A stretch of 64,000 nt of DNA, taken from NCBI RefSeq assembly GCF_002303925.1, contig NZ_MRCS01000008.1:85704-149703 (forward strand), given 5' to 3'. The translations under genes were made by a program, and so were the position numbers. Shown piece after piece: positions 37,670 to 45,545 of this stretch. A model generated the notes under the pieces. That model made no database searches, was not told the DNA's origin, and was given only the letters and a program-made list of their open reading frames with translations. The DNA is from Pseudomonas sp. ACN8 (GTDB taxonomy: Bacteria; Pseudomonadota; Gammaproteobacteria; Pseudomonadales; Pseudomonadaceae). Each line of letters opens with the position of its first letter. The first letter of the stretch is position 1.

Positions 37670-39121
37670 ATGTCCGTCCGTCGTACCAAAATCGTCGCCA
37701 CCCTTGGCCCGGCCAGTAACTCGCCGGAAGTTCTCGAACAGCTGATTCTGGCTGGCCTGGACGTCGCCCGCCTGAACTTCTCCCACGGCACTCCCGACGA
37801 GCACAAGGCTCGCGCGAAGCTGGTCCGTGACCTCGCTGCCAAGCACGGCCGCTTCGTTGCCCTGCTGGGTGACCTGCAAGGCCCGAAAATCCGTATCGCC
37901 AAATTCGCCAACAAGAAGATCGAGCTGAAGATCGGTGATCAATTCACCTTCTCCACCAGCCATCCTCTGACCGAAGGCAACCAGCAAGTGGTCGGCATCG
38001 ACTACCCGGACCTGGTCAAGGACTGCGGCGTGGGCGACGAGCTGCTGCTCGACGACGGTCGCGTGGTGATGCGCGTCGATACCGCCACGGCCACCGAACT
38101 GAACTGCACCGTGACCATCGGCGGCCCGCTGTCGGACCACAAAGGCATCAACCGTCGCGGTGGCGGCCTGACTGCTCCGGCCCTGACTGAAAAAGACAAG
38201 GCGGACATCAAGCTCGCCGCGGAAATGGAAGTCGACTACCTCGCGGTCTCCTTCCCGCGTGACGCCGCCGACATGGAATACGCCCGTCAACTGCGCGACG
38301 AAGCCGGCGGCACTGCCTGGCTGGTGGCGAAGATCGAACGCGCTGAAGCCGTGGCCGACGACGAAACCCTCGACGGCCTGATCAAGGCATCCGACGCGGT
38401 GATGGTTGCCCGTGGTGACCTGGGCGTGGAAATCGGCGACGCCGAGCTGGTGGGCATCCAGAAGAAAATCATTCTGCACGCACGCCGCCACAACAAGGCT
38501 GTGATCGTCGCGACCCAGATGATGGAGTCGATGATCCAGAACCCGATGCCGACCCGCGCCGAAGTGTCCGACGTAGCCAACGCCGTGCTCGACTACACCG
38601 ACGCCGTGATGCTCTCGGCCGAAAGTGCCGCAGGCCTGTACCCGCTGGAAGCCGTTCAGGCCATGGCGCGTATCTGCGTCGGCGCCGAAAAGCACCCGAC
38701 CAGCAAGACCTCCAGCCACCGCATCGGCAAAGAGTTCGAGCGCTGCGACGAAAGCATCGCACTGGCGACCATGTACACCGCCAACCACTTCCCGGGCGTG
38801 AAGGCGATCATCGCCCTGACCGAAAGTGGCTACACCCCGCTGATCATGTCGCGCATCCGTTCCTCGGTGCCGATCTACGCGTTCACCCCACACCGCGAAG
38901 CCCAGGCCCGCGCGGCAATGTTCCGTGGCGTTTACACCATCCCGTTCGACCCGGCGTCCCTGGCGCCGAACGAAGTCAGCCAGAAGGCGATCGACGAGCT
39001 GGTCAAGCGCGGCGTAGTACAGAAGGGCGACTGGGTCATCCTCACCAAGGGCGACAGCTACCACACCACCGGTGGCACCAACGGCATGAAGATCCTGCAC
39101 GTTGGCGATCCGATGGTCTGA
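37670..39121 (+). CDS. pyk: Pyruvate kinase (PykA type)
   Basis: Final glycolytic step, phosphoenolpyruvate + ADP to pyruvate + ATP. At 483 aa it has the length of Pseudomonas PykA. Signature motifs: RRTKIVATLGPASNS (1-20), NFSHGTPDEH, GDLQGPKIR, the catalytic-lysine block AWLVAKIERAEAV near 220, MVARGDLGVEIG, and ATQMMESMIQNPMPTRAEVSDVANAV. AGGAG lies 7 nt before the ATG. Strong terminator downstream. In PAO1 the next genes are enoyl-CoA hydratase and ferredoxin reductase; here a delta-60 gene intervenes. Confidence 0.96.
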   Translation: MSVRRTKIVATLGPASNSPEVLEQLILAGLDVARLNFSHGTPDEHKARAKLVRDLAAKHGRFVALLGDLQGPKIRIAKFANKKIELKIGDQFTFSTSHPLTEGNQQVVGIDYPDLVKDCGVGDELLLDDGRVVMRVDTATATELNCTVTIGGPLSDHKGINRRGGGLTAPALTEKDKADIKLAAEMEVDYLAVSFPRDAADMEYARQLRDEAGGTAWLVAKIERAEAVADDETLDGLIKASDAVMVARGDLGVEIGDAELVGIQKKIILHARRHNKAVIVATQMMESMIQNPMPTRAEVSDVANAVLDYTDAVMLSAESAAGLYPLEAVQAMARICVGAEKHPTSKTSSHRIGKEFERCDESIALATMYTANHFPGVKAIIALTESGYTPLIMSRIRSSVPIYAFTPHREAQARAAMFRGVYTIPFDPASLAPNEVSQKAIDELVKRGVVQKGDWVILTKGDSYHTTGGTNGMKILHVGDPMV

Positions 39122-39143
39122 GTGACCGGTCGCTGAAAAACAA

Positions 39144-39177
39144 AAGCCCCGCCATGTGAATGGCGGGGCTTTTTTTA
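39144..39177 (+). terminator. Terminator of pyruvate kinase
   Basis: AAGCCCCGCCAT (39144-39155), GTGA loop, ATGGCGGGGCTT (39160-39171) and a T-run: a perfect 12-bp stem. A near copy lies at 40695. Confidence 0.95.
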
Positions 39178-39196
39178 TTCCAAATAGGCCTAGCGA

Positions 39197-39214
39197 ACTG
39201 TCAGATCTGACAGT
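39197..39214. promoter_or_regulatory. 18-bp perfect palindrome upstream of the delta-60 gene
   Basis: ACTGTCAGATCTGACAGT reads the same on both strands, 130 bp before the delta-60 start and 20 bp after the pyk terminator. It has operator character; the binding protein is unknown. Confidence 0.5.
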
Positions 39215-39343
39215 AGCTCTCCCCAACGGGAAAGTCTTCAATCGGGTTTCGTCCAACAGTCATTTGCTTCGGCCTGAGGGCTGTGACTTATCCAAATGGA
39301 ATCGGGCGAGTCGCAGTCCCTCTTAAACGGCTGAGTACTGAAG

Positions 39344-40645
39344 ATGAAAGCTCTTGAAAACGCAAAGGCTGGAACGCTGGATCCGTCATTCGGAGAAAAC
39401 GGCATTGTCATTGTTGACTTCCCGAACCCTGATGACTACACCCGCTATATACGGCGTGTCACGACGCAGGGCGCAGGCCCGGAGACGAAAATCTATTTTG
39501 CGGGTGAAACAACGACATTCAGTTCTTTTGACAGTTATTTTGTCGGTCGATTGAACGATGACGGAACACCTGACAACACCTTTGGCGATAACGGCCTGGT
39601 ACTGGGGCAATTTCCTCACCGCCGCAGGGCATCTGTTGTGTCGTTTGCCATTCAAGCCGACGGCAAAATTGTCCTGCTGGCGTATCACGCGGATGAACTA
39701 TCCACGACGACGCTTTTCGCGCGTTTTGAACGTGACGGCAAACTTGATTTGAACTTCGGATCAAACGGCTACACTTCGGTCGATTGGGAACGTAAAACAG
39801 CGCCCGACGCCCCTATAGATGATGAAAAGCAGCGACGCACCTCCGGCAACGGGAGCCTGTCGGGCATAGAGATTTTGCCCGATGGGAAGATACTCGCTTG
39901 CAACCAGAACAATTGGATAGTTCGTCTGACCCCTGAAGGGATCCTGGATAACACATTCAATAAAACTGGCTACGTTAGAGTGATACATCCCGATTATTCC
40001 GCCAATGACATGGTGCTATTTGAAGTACAGGCTCAAAACAATGGCAAGTATGTCGGCTGCGGCGTGATTGTTGGCCCCCCCAACCGATCCTACTTTGTCC
40101 GCGTTGATGACACAGGCACGATCGACAAATTATTTGGTTCTAGCGAAAATGGATTTGTCGTCATGGAAGGGTCAATTGAAAGCAAGGGAATACGTATTGA
40201 CAGGATGGCCAGGCAGCCCAACCAACGAATTCTGGGGGTGGGTGCTACCTACGCGTTCCCCTATGAAAACGGAGTGATGACCAGTATCGAGCCTAATGGC
40301 ACACCCAATATCCAGTTCAACAGGGGAGAACTCCTCTATACGAACCTGGAGGACAAGAAATGGACGGTCTGGACTGGCGCTGCTGTTCAAAAGGACGGAA
40401 AGATTGTTGTAAGCGGTGGGCTGGGTGATGACTCGGTTCCTTTATATGAGGTAGTTGTTGCCCGCTACATCAATGAAACATTGGACCCCTCCTTTGGCGA
40501 TGGACGAGGCTGGATAACTACAGCTTTGCCCGCACCGGGGGGAGGTTACGCAACTTCCATGGCGTTCCAGGAAGATGGGAAAATCGTCGTAGCAGCCACG
40601 GTCAATGAAATAGATAAACCGATGATCTTGCGCTACTTACCTTAA
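39344..40645 (+). CDS. Delta-60 repeat protein
   Basis: A 433-aa protein built of about seven delta-60 repeats (~55-60 residues each), recognisable from LDPSFGENGIVIVDF, PDNTFGDNGLVLGQF, LDLNFGSNGYTSVDW, LDNTFNKTGYVRV and LDPSFGDGRGWITT, alternating with xxDGKIVxxxY strands; probably a beta-propeller. No signal peptide or membrane segment is visible, so export, if any, is not Sec-type. The base composition is clearly lower in GC than its neighbours and the gene interrupts a conserved pyk / enoyl-CoA hydratase order. Ribosome binding site is weak. Function of these proteins in pseudomonads is unknown. Confidence 0.85.
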   Translation: MKALENAKAGTLDPSFGENGIVIVDFPNPDDYTRYIRRVTTQGAGPETKIYFAGETTTFSSFDSYFVGRLNDDGTPDNTFGDNGLVLGQFPHRRRASVVSFAIQADGKIVLLAYHADELSTTTLFARFERDGKLDLNFGSNGYTSVDWERKTAPDAPIDDEKQRRTSGNGSLSGIEILPDGKILACNQNNWIVRLTPEGILDNTFNKTGYVRVIHPDYSANDMVLFEVQAQNNGKYVGCGVIVGPPNRSYFVRVDDTGTIDKLFGSSENGFVVMEGSIESKGIRIDRMARQPNQRILGVGATYAFPYENGVMTSIEPNGTPNIQFNRGELLYTNLEDKKWTVWTGAAVQKDGKIVVSGGLGDDSVPLYEVVVARYINETLDPSFGDGRGWITTALPAPGGGYATSMAFQEDGKIVVAATVNEIDKPMILRYLP

Positions 40646-40694
40646 TTATTGAATACAAGTCCAGAGTTCCTACCGACCGTTCGTTGAACAATTG

Positions 40695-40725
40695 AAGCCC
40701 CTTCATGTGAATGACGGGGCTTTTT
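40695..40725 (+). terminator. Terminator after the delta-60 gene (near copy of the pyk terminator)
   Basis: AAGCCCCTTCAT (40695-40706), GTGA loop and ATGACGGGGCTT (40711-40722) plus T-run; stem with one mismatch. Loop and flanks repeat those of 39144-39171. Confidence 0.85.
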
Positions 40726-40774
40726 GCTTTCTGATCCAACAGGCATGATGAGGCCGGCCCAGTCAGCGAAAGAC

Positions 40775-41524
40775 TCAATGCCGCTTGATAAACCCCGTCA
40801 ACGCCGCCAGCGCCTCCGGCGAACGCAGCCGCTGGGTAAACAACGCCCCCTCCTCTTCAATCACCTTGCGCACCAACTCCCGGTCCGGCGCCTTCATCAA
40901 TTGCTTGCTGATGCGCACTGCTTCCGGCGGCAGCGACTCGAAGCGCAGCGCCATCTCCCGCGCCTTGACCAAGGCTTCTTCGCCACTGCCCAGCGCTTCG
41001 GACGCAATGCCCCACGCTGCGGCCTGCTCACCATTGAAACCCTCACCGAGCAGCAACAACTCCGCCGCTTTGGCCTGCCCAAGCAAGCGTGGCAGGATCA
41101 GGCTGGAGCCGAACTCCGGGCATAGGCCAAGATTGACGAACGGCATGCGCAAGCGGGCATCGCGGGCCACGTAGACCAGGTCGCAATGCAGCAACATCGT
41201 TGTGCCAATGCCCACCGCCGCTCCGGCCACGGCGGCGATCACCGGTTTGCGGCATTCGAGCAGGTTGAGCATGAACCGGAATACCGGGCTGTCGAGGCCG
41301 CTTGGCGGTTGCTGGATGAAATCAGCGATGTCGTTGCCGGCAGTGAAGCATTCGGCCGAACCGGTGATCAGTACGGCATTGATCTCGGGGTCGCTGTCGG
41401 CTTTTTGCAACGCCTCGGCCAAGTGACTGTACATGGCGCGGGTCAGGGCGTTTTTCTTGTCCGGGCGATTCAGGCGCAGGGTCAACAGGCCGCGTTCGCG
41501 TTCAATCTGGATGGCATCGGTCAT
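40775..41524 (-). CDS. Enoyl-CoA hydratase/isomerase family protein
   Basis: A 249-aa crotonase-fold enzyme. It opens MTDAIQIERERGLLTLRLNRP; the first oxyanion-hole segment is ECFTAGNDIADF (~60-72) and the second AAVAGAAVGIGTTMLL (~100-115), with a glutamate in GLCPEFGSSLILPRL at the position of a catalytic acid. The usual second catalytic glutamate is less certain, so it may be an isomerase rather than a hydratase. The frame runs 68 codons further upstream but the family start is as given. Same strand as the ferredoxin reductase 29 bp upstream. Confidence 0.9.
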   Translation of the reverse strand: MTDAIQIERERGLLTLRLNRPDKKNALTRAMYSHLAEALQKADSDPEINAVLITGSAECFTAGNDIADFIQQPPSGLDSPVFRFMLNLLECRKPVIAAVAGAAVGIGTTMLLHCDLVYVARDARLRMPFVNLGLCPEFGSSLILPRLLGQAKAAELLLLGEGFNGEQAAAWGIASEALGSGEEALVKAREMALRFESLPPEAVRISKQLMKAPDRELVRKVIEEEGALFTQRLRSPEALAALTGFIKRH

Positions 41525-41553
41525 GGCAGGTCTCGCGTCTGAAAAGTCAGCGC

Positions 41554-42489
41554 TCAACCACGGGGCAGGAACACATCGGCCAGCAGTTGATTGCGCGGCA
41601 ATCCCGCCAGGTACAGGCGCCGGGCAAAGGCGTCGACGCTGTCGGGGGCTCCGCAGAGTAAGGCCAGGGTTTGCCGGGAAACAAGCCGCAGTTGCGCCAA
41701 AGCCGCGGGTAACTCGGCCGGGGTCCACAGTTCGACACTCAGGTTCGGACGGCTGGCGGCCATGGCTTGCAGGGGCTTGGCCAGGTAGTGCTCATCGGCA
41801 TCATGGGCCAGGTGTATGACGCGGATGGGGCCCTGATGATCCTGGCGCAGTGCTTCGCGCAATACACCAAACAACGGTCCCAACCCGGTGCCGGCCGCCA
41901 TCAACCACAGCGGCCGGGCGTGCCAGTCAGGGTCGTAGTGCAAGGCACCGCCGCGCAGTTCACCGAGACGGATCGGATCGCCGATGCGCAATTGCCTGGC
42001 GGCATCGCTGAATTCCCCGGGCTTGCGGCAATCGAGATGAAACTCCAGAAAACGGTCTTCTTGCGGCAGGCTGGCGAGCGAATACGGCCGCGCCACGCTA
42101 CCTGCCCACAACACCAGATGCTGACCGGCGCTGTAGCGCAACGGCCGCTGGGGGATTACCCGCAAGCGCAGCACCGTGGTGCTCAGCCAATCGATCGCCG
42201 CGACTTCGGCGGGTCGGCCATCGGTTTGCGGGTCGAAGGCGTGCACCTGCAAGTCCTCGACCACCTGGCACTGGCACGCCAGGCGCCAGCCTTGTTCACG
42301 CTGCCGGGCACTCAGGGCATCCGGGCGGCTGTCGCTCGGCAGCCCCCGCACACACTGCACCAGGCAGGCATGGCAACTGCCGGCGCGGCAACTGTAAGGC
42401 ACTGGTACGCCGTTCTGGTTCAGCGCGTCGAGCAGATTGCTCCCCGCCGCCACCGACCAATGACGCTCGCCGACCCGCAGCTCAGGCAT
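41554..42489 (-). CDS. 2Fe-2S ferredoxin-type oxidoreductase
   Basis: A 311-aa electron-transfer protein with an N-terminal plant-type 2Fe-2S domain (CRAGSCHACLVQC, C-x4-C-x2-C, plus a cysteine in LACQCQV near 72) and a C-terminal FAD/NAD(P)H reductase module (RPYSLASLP flavin motif, LMAAGTGLGPLFGVLRE nucleotide site, LLCGAPDSV). Such proteins pass electrons from NAD(P)H to an oxygenase or CoA-related enzyme. Start MPELRVGERHW overlaps the cyclase stop by 8 nt. Gene order with enoyl-CoA hydratase and the cyclase follows PAO1 as I remember it. Confidence 0.9.
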   Translation of the reverse strand: MPELRVGERHWSVAAGSNLLDALNQNGVPVPYSCRAGSCHACLVQCVRGLPSDSRPDALSARQREQGWRLACQCQVVEDLQVHAFDPQTDGRPAEVAAIDWLSTTVLRLRVIPQRPLRYSAGQHLVLWAGSVARPYSLASLPQEDRFLEFHLDCRKPGEFSDAARQLRIGDPIRLGELRGGALHYDPDWHARPLWLMAAGTGLGPLFGVLREALRQDHQGPIRVIHLAHDADEHYLAKPLQAMAASRPNLSVELWTPAELPAALAQLRLVSRQTLALLCGAPDSVDAFARRLYLAGLPRNQLLADVFLPRG

Positions 42490-43588
42490 CGACGTTCTCC
42501 CACGCTGCCGCGCACCGGTTGCGGCCGTCACGCTTGGCGCGATAAAGCGCCTGATCGGCCCGTTGCAGGGCATCATCGAGGTCGTCGCCCAGTTCCAGCA
42601 GGGTCATGCCGGCGGACAGGCTGAGACTGCGTACATTCAGACCAATCAACTCGACATCGGTGAACGCGATGCGCAGCCGTTCGCAGCACGAAGTCAAACT
42701 GTCGGCATCGCAATCGGGCAGCAGTACCACGAACTCTTCACCGCCGTAGCGGGCCAGAACATCACCGTCGCGCAGGCACGCGCTGGCAATGCCGGCAAAG
42801 GCTTGCAGCACCTGATCGCCGGCGGCATGGCCGTGCAGGTCGTTGATGCGCTTGAAATGGTCAAGGTCGATCAGCGCCAGGCCATGCACGACACCGGCGT
42901 CCATGGCGTTCAGTTCACGGGACGCCAGGCGCAGGAAATGCCGCCGATTGAACAGGCCCGTGAGCTCGTCGGTGGCCACCAGGTCTTCAAGTTGGCGCAT
43001 CATCCCGCGCAACGTGTCCTGGTGCGCCTGCAAAGCAAAACGCCGCTGGCGCATACGCTGTCGCGAAGCCTGCACATAGCGGGCATACAGCACCAGCCAC
43101 ACCAGTACGATGAACAGCACACAGACCTGCAACACTGCCATGGCCGGGTCAGGCAGCTGGAAGTGGTAGCCCTCCCACAGCGTGATCGCACTGAAACTGA
43201 AAAACACCAGCAGCGCGCATCGCACTAAAGACCGGCGTGACAAATGGAACAGGCCGAACAACAGGATCAGCACGTAAAACACCAAAAAGGCGCCCCGGGC
43301 TTCGTCCAGATGGGCGATCAGCCAGGTTTGCCAGCCCAGCCCCAGCAGCACTTGTGCCTCGGTCAGGCTGGAGTCGGCGAAGCGCAGGTTACAGCCGCTG
43401 TAGAACACCGCGAACAGGATAGCCTGGCTGATCACCACCAGTGCGCTGCCGATGACGACACTGGAAAGCGGTGCATTGTAGTGACCGGTAAAAAACGCCA
43501 GCCACAGCAACAGCAATGCCAGGGCGTAGGTGCCGGCCGCGAGGGCGAAACGTTTGAGCAACAGGCGCTGGATGGCGTTATGGGTCAA
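42482..43588 (-). CDS. Membrane diguanylate cyclase (SadC position)
   Basis: A 368-aa cyclase making cyclic-di-GMP. Five to six membrane segments occupy residues ~15-165, then a short coiled linker and a GGDEF domain (~200-365) with an intact active site RYGGEEFVVLLPD and inhibitory site RDGD five residues before it. Position between a ferredoxin reductase and fumarase corresponds to sadC (PA4332) of P. aeruginosa, which however is longer as I remember it; orthology is likely but not certain. Start is a TTG at 43588, the only option that keeps the first membrane segment. Confidence 0.85.
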   Translation of the reverse strand: MTHNAIQRLLLKRFALAAGTYALALLLLWLAFFTGHYNAPLSSVVIGSALVVISQAILFAVFYSGCNLRFADSSLTEAQVLLGLGWQTWLIAHLDEARGAFLVFYVLILLFGLFHLSRRSLVRCALLVFFSFSAITLWEGYHFQLPDPAMAVLQVCVLFIVLVWLVLYARYVQASRQRMRQRRFALQAHQDTLRGMMRQLEDLVATDELTGLFNRRHFLRLASRELNAMDAGVVHGLALIDLDHFKRINDLHGHAAGDQVLQAFAGIASACLRDGDVLARYGGEEFVVLLPDCDADSLTSCCERLRIAFTDVELIGLNVRSLSLSAGMTLLELGDDLDDALQRADQALYRAKRDGRNRCAAAWENVDA

Positions 43589-43740
43589 TCGTGACTCACC
43601 AGATGAAAGGAGACTGACAGAGCGTCCTACTCTACAGACCGGATGTCACTTTAGTGGCGTGGCCGATAAATGACCATTCAATTTTCGGGATCGCCCTATG
43701 CGACCAACGATTGACTGCCGGCGGGTGTGCCTGTCCGCGA

Positions 43741-43761
43741 GGCGCGGTATACTGCCGCGCC
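43741..43761 (+). promoter_or_regulatory. Probable -10 region of the fumarase promoter inside an inverted repeat
   Basis: GGCGCGG and CCGCGCC flank TATACT (43748-43753), a good -10 hexamer about 125 bp before the fumarase start. No convincing -35 hexamer lies at 16-18 bp upstream. Confidence 0.35.
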
Positions 43762-43799
43762 TTTTTAGCGTCGCGCCAGCTTCCCCGGCGTGCCTTGAA

Positions 43800-43841
43800 A
43801 GGTGCTTGCAACCGACCGATGCACCCAAGCTGCAAGCACCT
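43800..43841 (+). promoter_or_regulatory. Leader hairpin of the fumarase mRNA
   Basis: AGGTGCTTGCA (43800-43810) pairs perfectly with TGCAAGCACCT (43831-43841) around a 20-nt loop, ending 36 nt before the fumarase ATG. No T-run follows, so it is a leader structure, not a terminator. Confidence 0.5.
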
Positions 43842-43877
43842 TATTGAATGTTCCCGTCTTTTAGAGGAGCGCGACTC

Positions 43878-45401
43878 ATGACCGTGATCAAGCAAGACGA
43901 CCTGATTCAGAGCGTTGCCGACGCCCTGCAGTTCATTTCCTACTACCACCCCGTGGATTTCATCCAGGCGATGCACGAGGCCTACCTGCGCGAAGAATCG
44001 CCAGCGGCCCGCGACTCGATGGCACAGATCCTGATCAACTCGCGCATGTGCGCCACCGGCCACCGCCCGATTTGCCAGGACACCGGCATCGTGACCGTGT
44101 TTGTCCGCGTGGGCATGGACGTGCGCTGGGATGGCGCCACCATGAGCCTGGACGACATGATCAACGAAGGCGTTCGTCGCGCCTACAACCTGCCGGAAAA
44201 CGTCCTGCGTGCTTCGATCCTCGCCGACCCGGCGGGCGCTCGCAAGAACACCAAGGACAACACCCCGGCAGTCATCCACTACTCCATCGTTCCGGGTAAC
44301 ACCGTGGAAGTGGACGTGGCGGCCAAGGGCGGCGGTTCCGAGAACAAGTCGAAGATGGCCATGCTCAACCCGTCAGACTCGATCGTCGACTGGGTTCTGA
44401 AAACCGTCCCGGAAATGGGCGCCGGCTGGTGCCCACCAGGCATGCTCGGCATCGGCATCGGCGGCACCGCCGAGAAAGCCGCGGTGATGGCCAAGGAAGT
44501 GTTGATGGAATCCATCGACATTCACGAGCTCAAAGCCCGTGGCCCGCAGAACCGCATCGAAGAAATGCGCCTGGAGCTGTTCGAGAAGGTCAACCAGCTG
44601 GGCATCGGCGCCCAGGGCCTCGGTGGCCTGACCACCGTGCTCGACGTGAAGATCATGGATTACCCGACCCACGCCGCTTCGCTGCCGGTGTGCATGATCC
44701 CGAACTGCGCCGCCACCCGTCACACGCACTTCGTGCTCGACGGTTCCGGCCCGGTTGCCCAGGAAGCGCCACCTTTGGACGCCTACCCGGAAATCGTCTG
44801 GGAAGCCGGCCCGTCGGCTCGTCGCGTCAACCTCGACACCCTGACCCCGGAAGACGTGCAGAGCTGGAAGCCGGGCGAGACCGTCCTGCTCAACGGCAAG
44901 ATGCTCACCGGTCGCGACGCTGCGCACAAGCGCATGGTCGAGATGCTGAACAAGGGTGAAACCCTGCCGGTGGACCTCAAGGGTCGCTTCATCTACTACG
45001 TCGGCCCGGTTGATCCGGTGCGCGAAGAAGTGGTTGGCCCGGCTGGCCCGACCACCGCGACGCGGATGGACAAGTTCACCCGTCAGATCCTCGAGCAAAC
45101 CGGCCTGCTGGGCATGATCGGCAAATCCGAGCGCGGCCCTACCGCGATCGAAGCGATCAAGGACCACAAAGCCGTTTATCTGATGGCTGTCGGTGGCGCG
45201 GCTTACCTGGTGGCGCAAGCGATCAAGAAATCCCGTGTTGTCGCTTTCGCCGAACTGGGCATGGAAGCGATCTACGAGTTCGACGTAAAAGACATGCCTG
45301 TGACCGTTGCGGTCGACAGCAAGGGCGAGTCGGTACACATCACCGGTCCTGCCATCTGGCAGAAAAAGATCAGTGAAAGCCTGGCGGTGGAAGTGCAGTA
45401 A
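43878..45401 (+). CDS. fumA: Class I fumarate hydratase (4Fe-4S)
   Basis: Iron-sulfur-dependent hydration of fumarate to malate in the TCA cycle. The 507-aa protein has the N-terminal cluster domain (TGHRPICQDTGIVTVFV with a cluster cysteine; GWCPPGMLGIGIGGT; CMIPNCAATRHTHFVLDGSG) and the C-terminal beta domain (GRDAAHKRMVEML, PVDLKGRFIYYVGPVDP, GPTTATRMDKFT). GAGGAG is 8 nt before the ATG. A leader hairpin precedes and a strong terminator follows. Class I enzymes are oxygen and iron sensitive, so iron-dependent control is plausible. Confidence 0.95.
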   Translation: MTVIKQDDLIQSVADALQFISYYHPVDFIQAMHEAYLREESPAARDSMAQILINSRMCATGHRPICQDTGIVTVFVRVGMDVRWDGATMSLDDMINEGVRRAYNLPENVLRASILADPAGARKNTKDNTPAVIHYSIVPGNTVEVDVAAKGGGSENKSKMAMLNPSDSIVDWVLKTVPEMGAGWCPPGMLGIGIGGTAEKAAVMAKEVLMESIDIHELKARGPQNRIEEMRLELFEKVNQLGIGAQGLGGLTTVLDVKIMDYPTHAASLPVCMIPNCAATRHTHFVLDGSGPVAQEAPPLDAYPEIVWEAGPSARRVNLDTLTPEDVQSWKPGETVLLNGKMLTGRDAAHKRMVEMLNKGETLPVDLKGRFIYYVGPVDPVREEVVGPAGPTTATRMDKFTRQILEQTGLLGMIGKSERGPTAIEAIKDHKAVYLMAVGGAAYLVAQAIKKSRVVAFAELGMEAIYEFDVKDMPVTVAVDSKGESVHITGPAIWQKKISESLAVEVQ

Positions 45402-45424
45402 ACGGCACTCAGCTCCGCTGAATA

Positions 45425-45462
45425 AACCGGTTTGTCGGCAACGACAGACCGGTTTTTTTTCG
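45425..45462 (+). terminator. Terminator of fumarase
   Basis: AACCGGTTTGTCG (45425-45437), GCAA loop, CGACAGACCGGTT (45442-45454) then a T-run; 13-bp stem with one G-T wobble. Confidence 0.92.
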
Positions 45463-45545
45463 GCCGGATAACTGTACTCCGGCGAGAGAAGAGCGTCCTT
45501 CGCATGCTATGGTGCCTTCCCCCATTTTTGCCTGTTGTTCACTGC

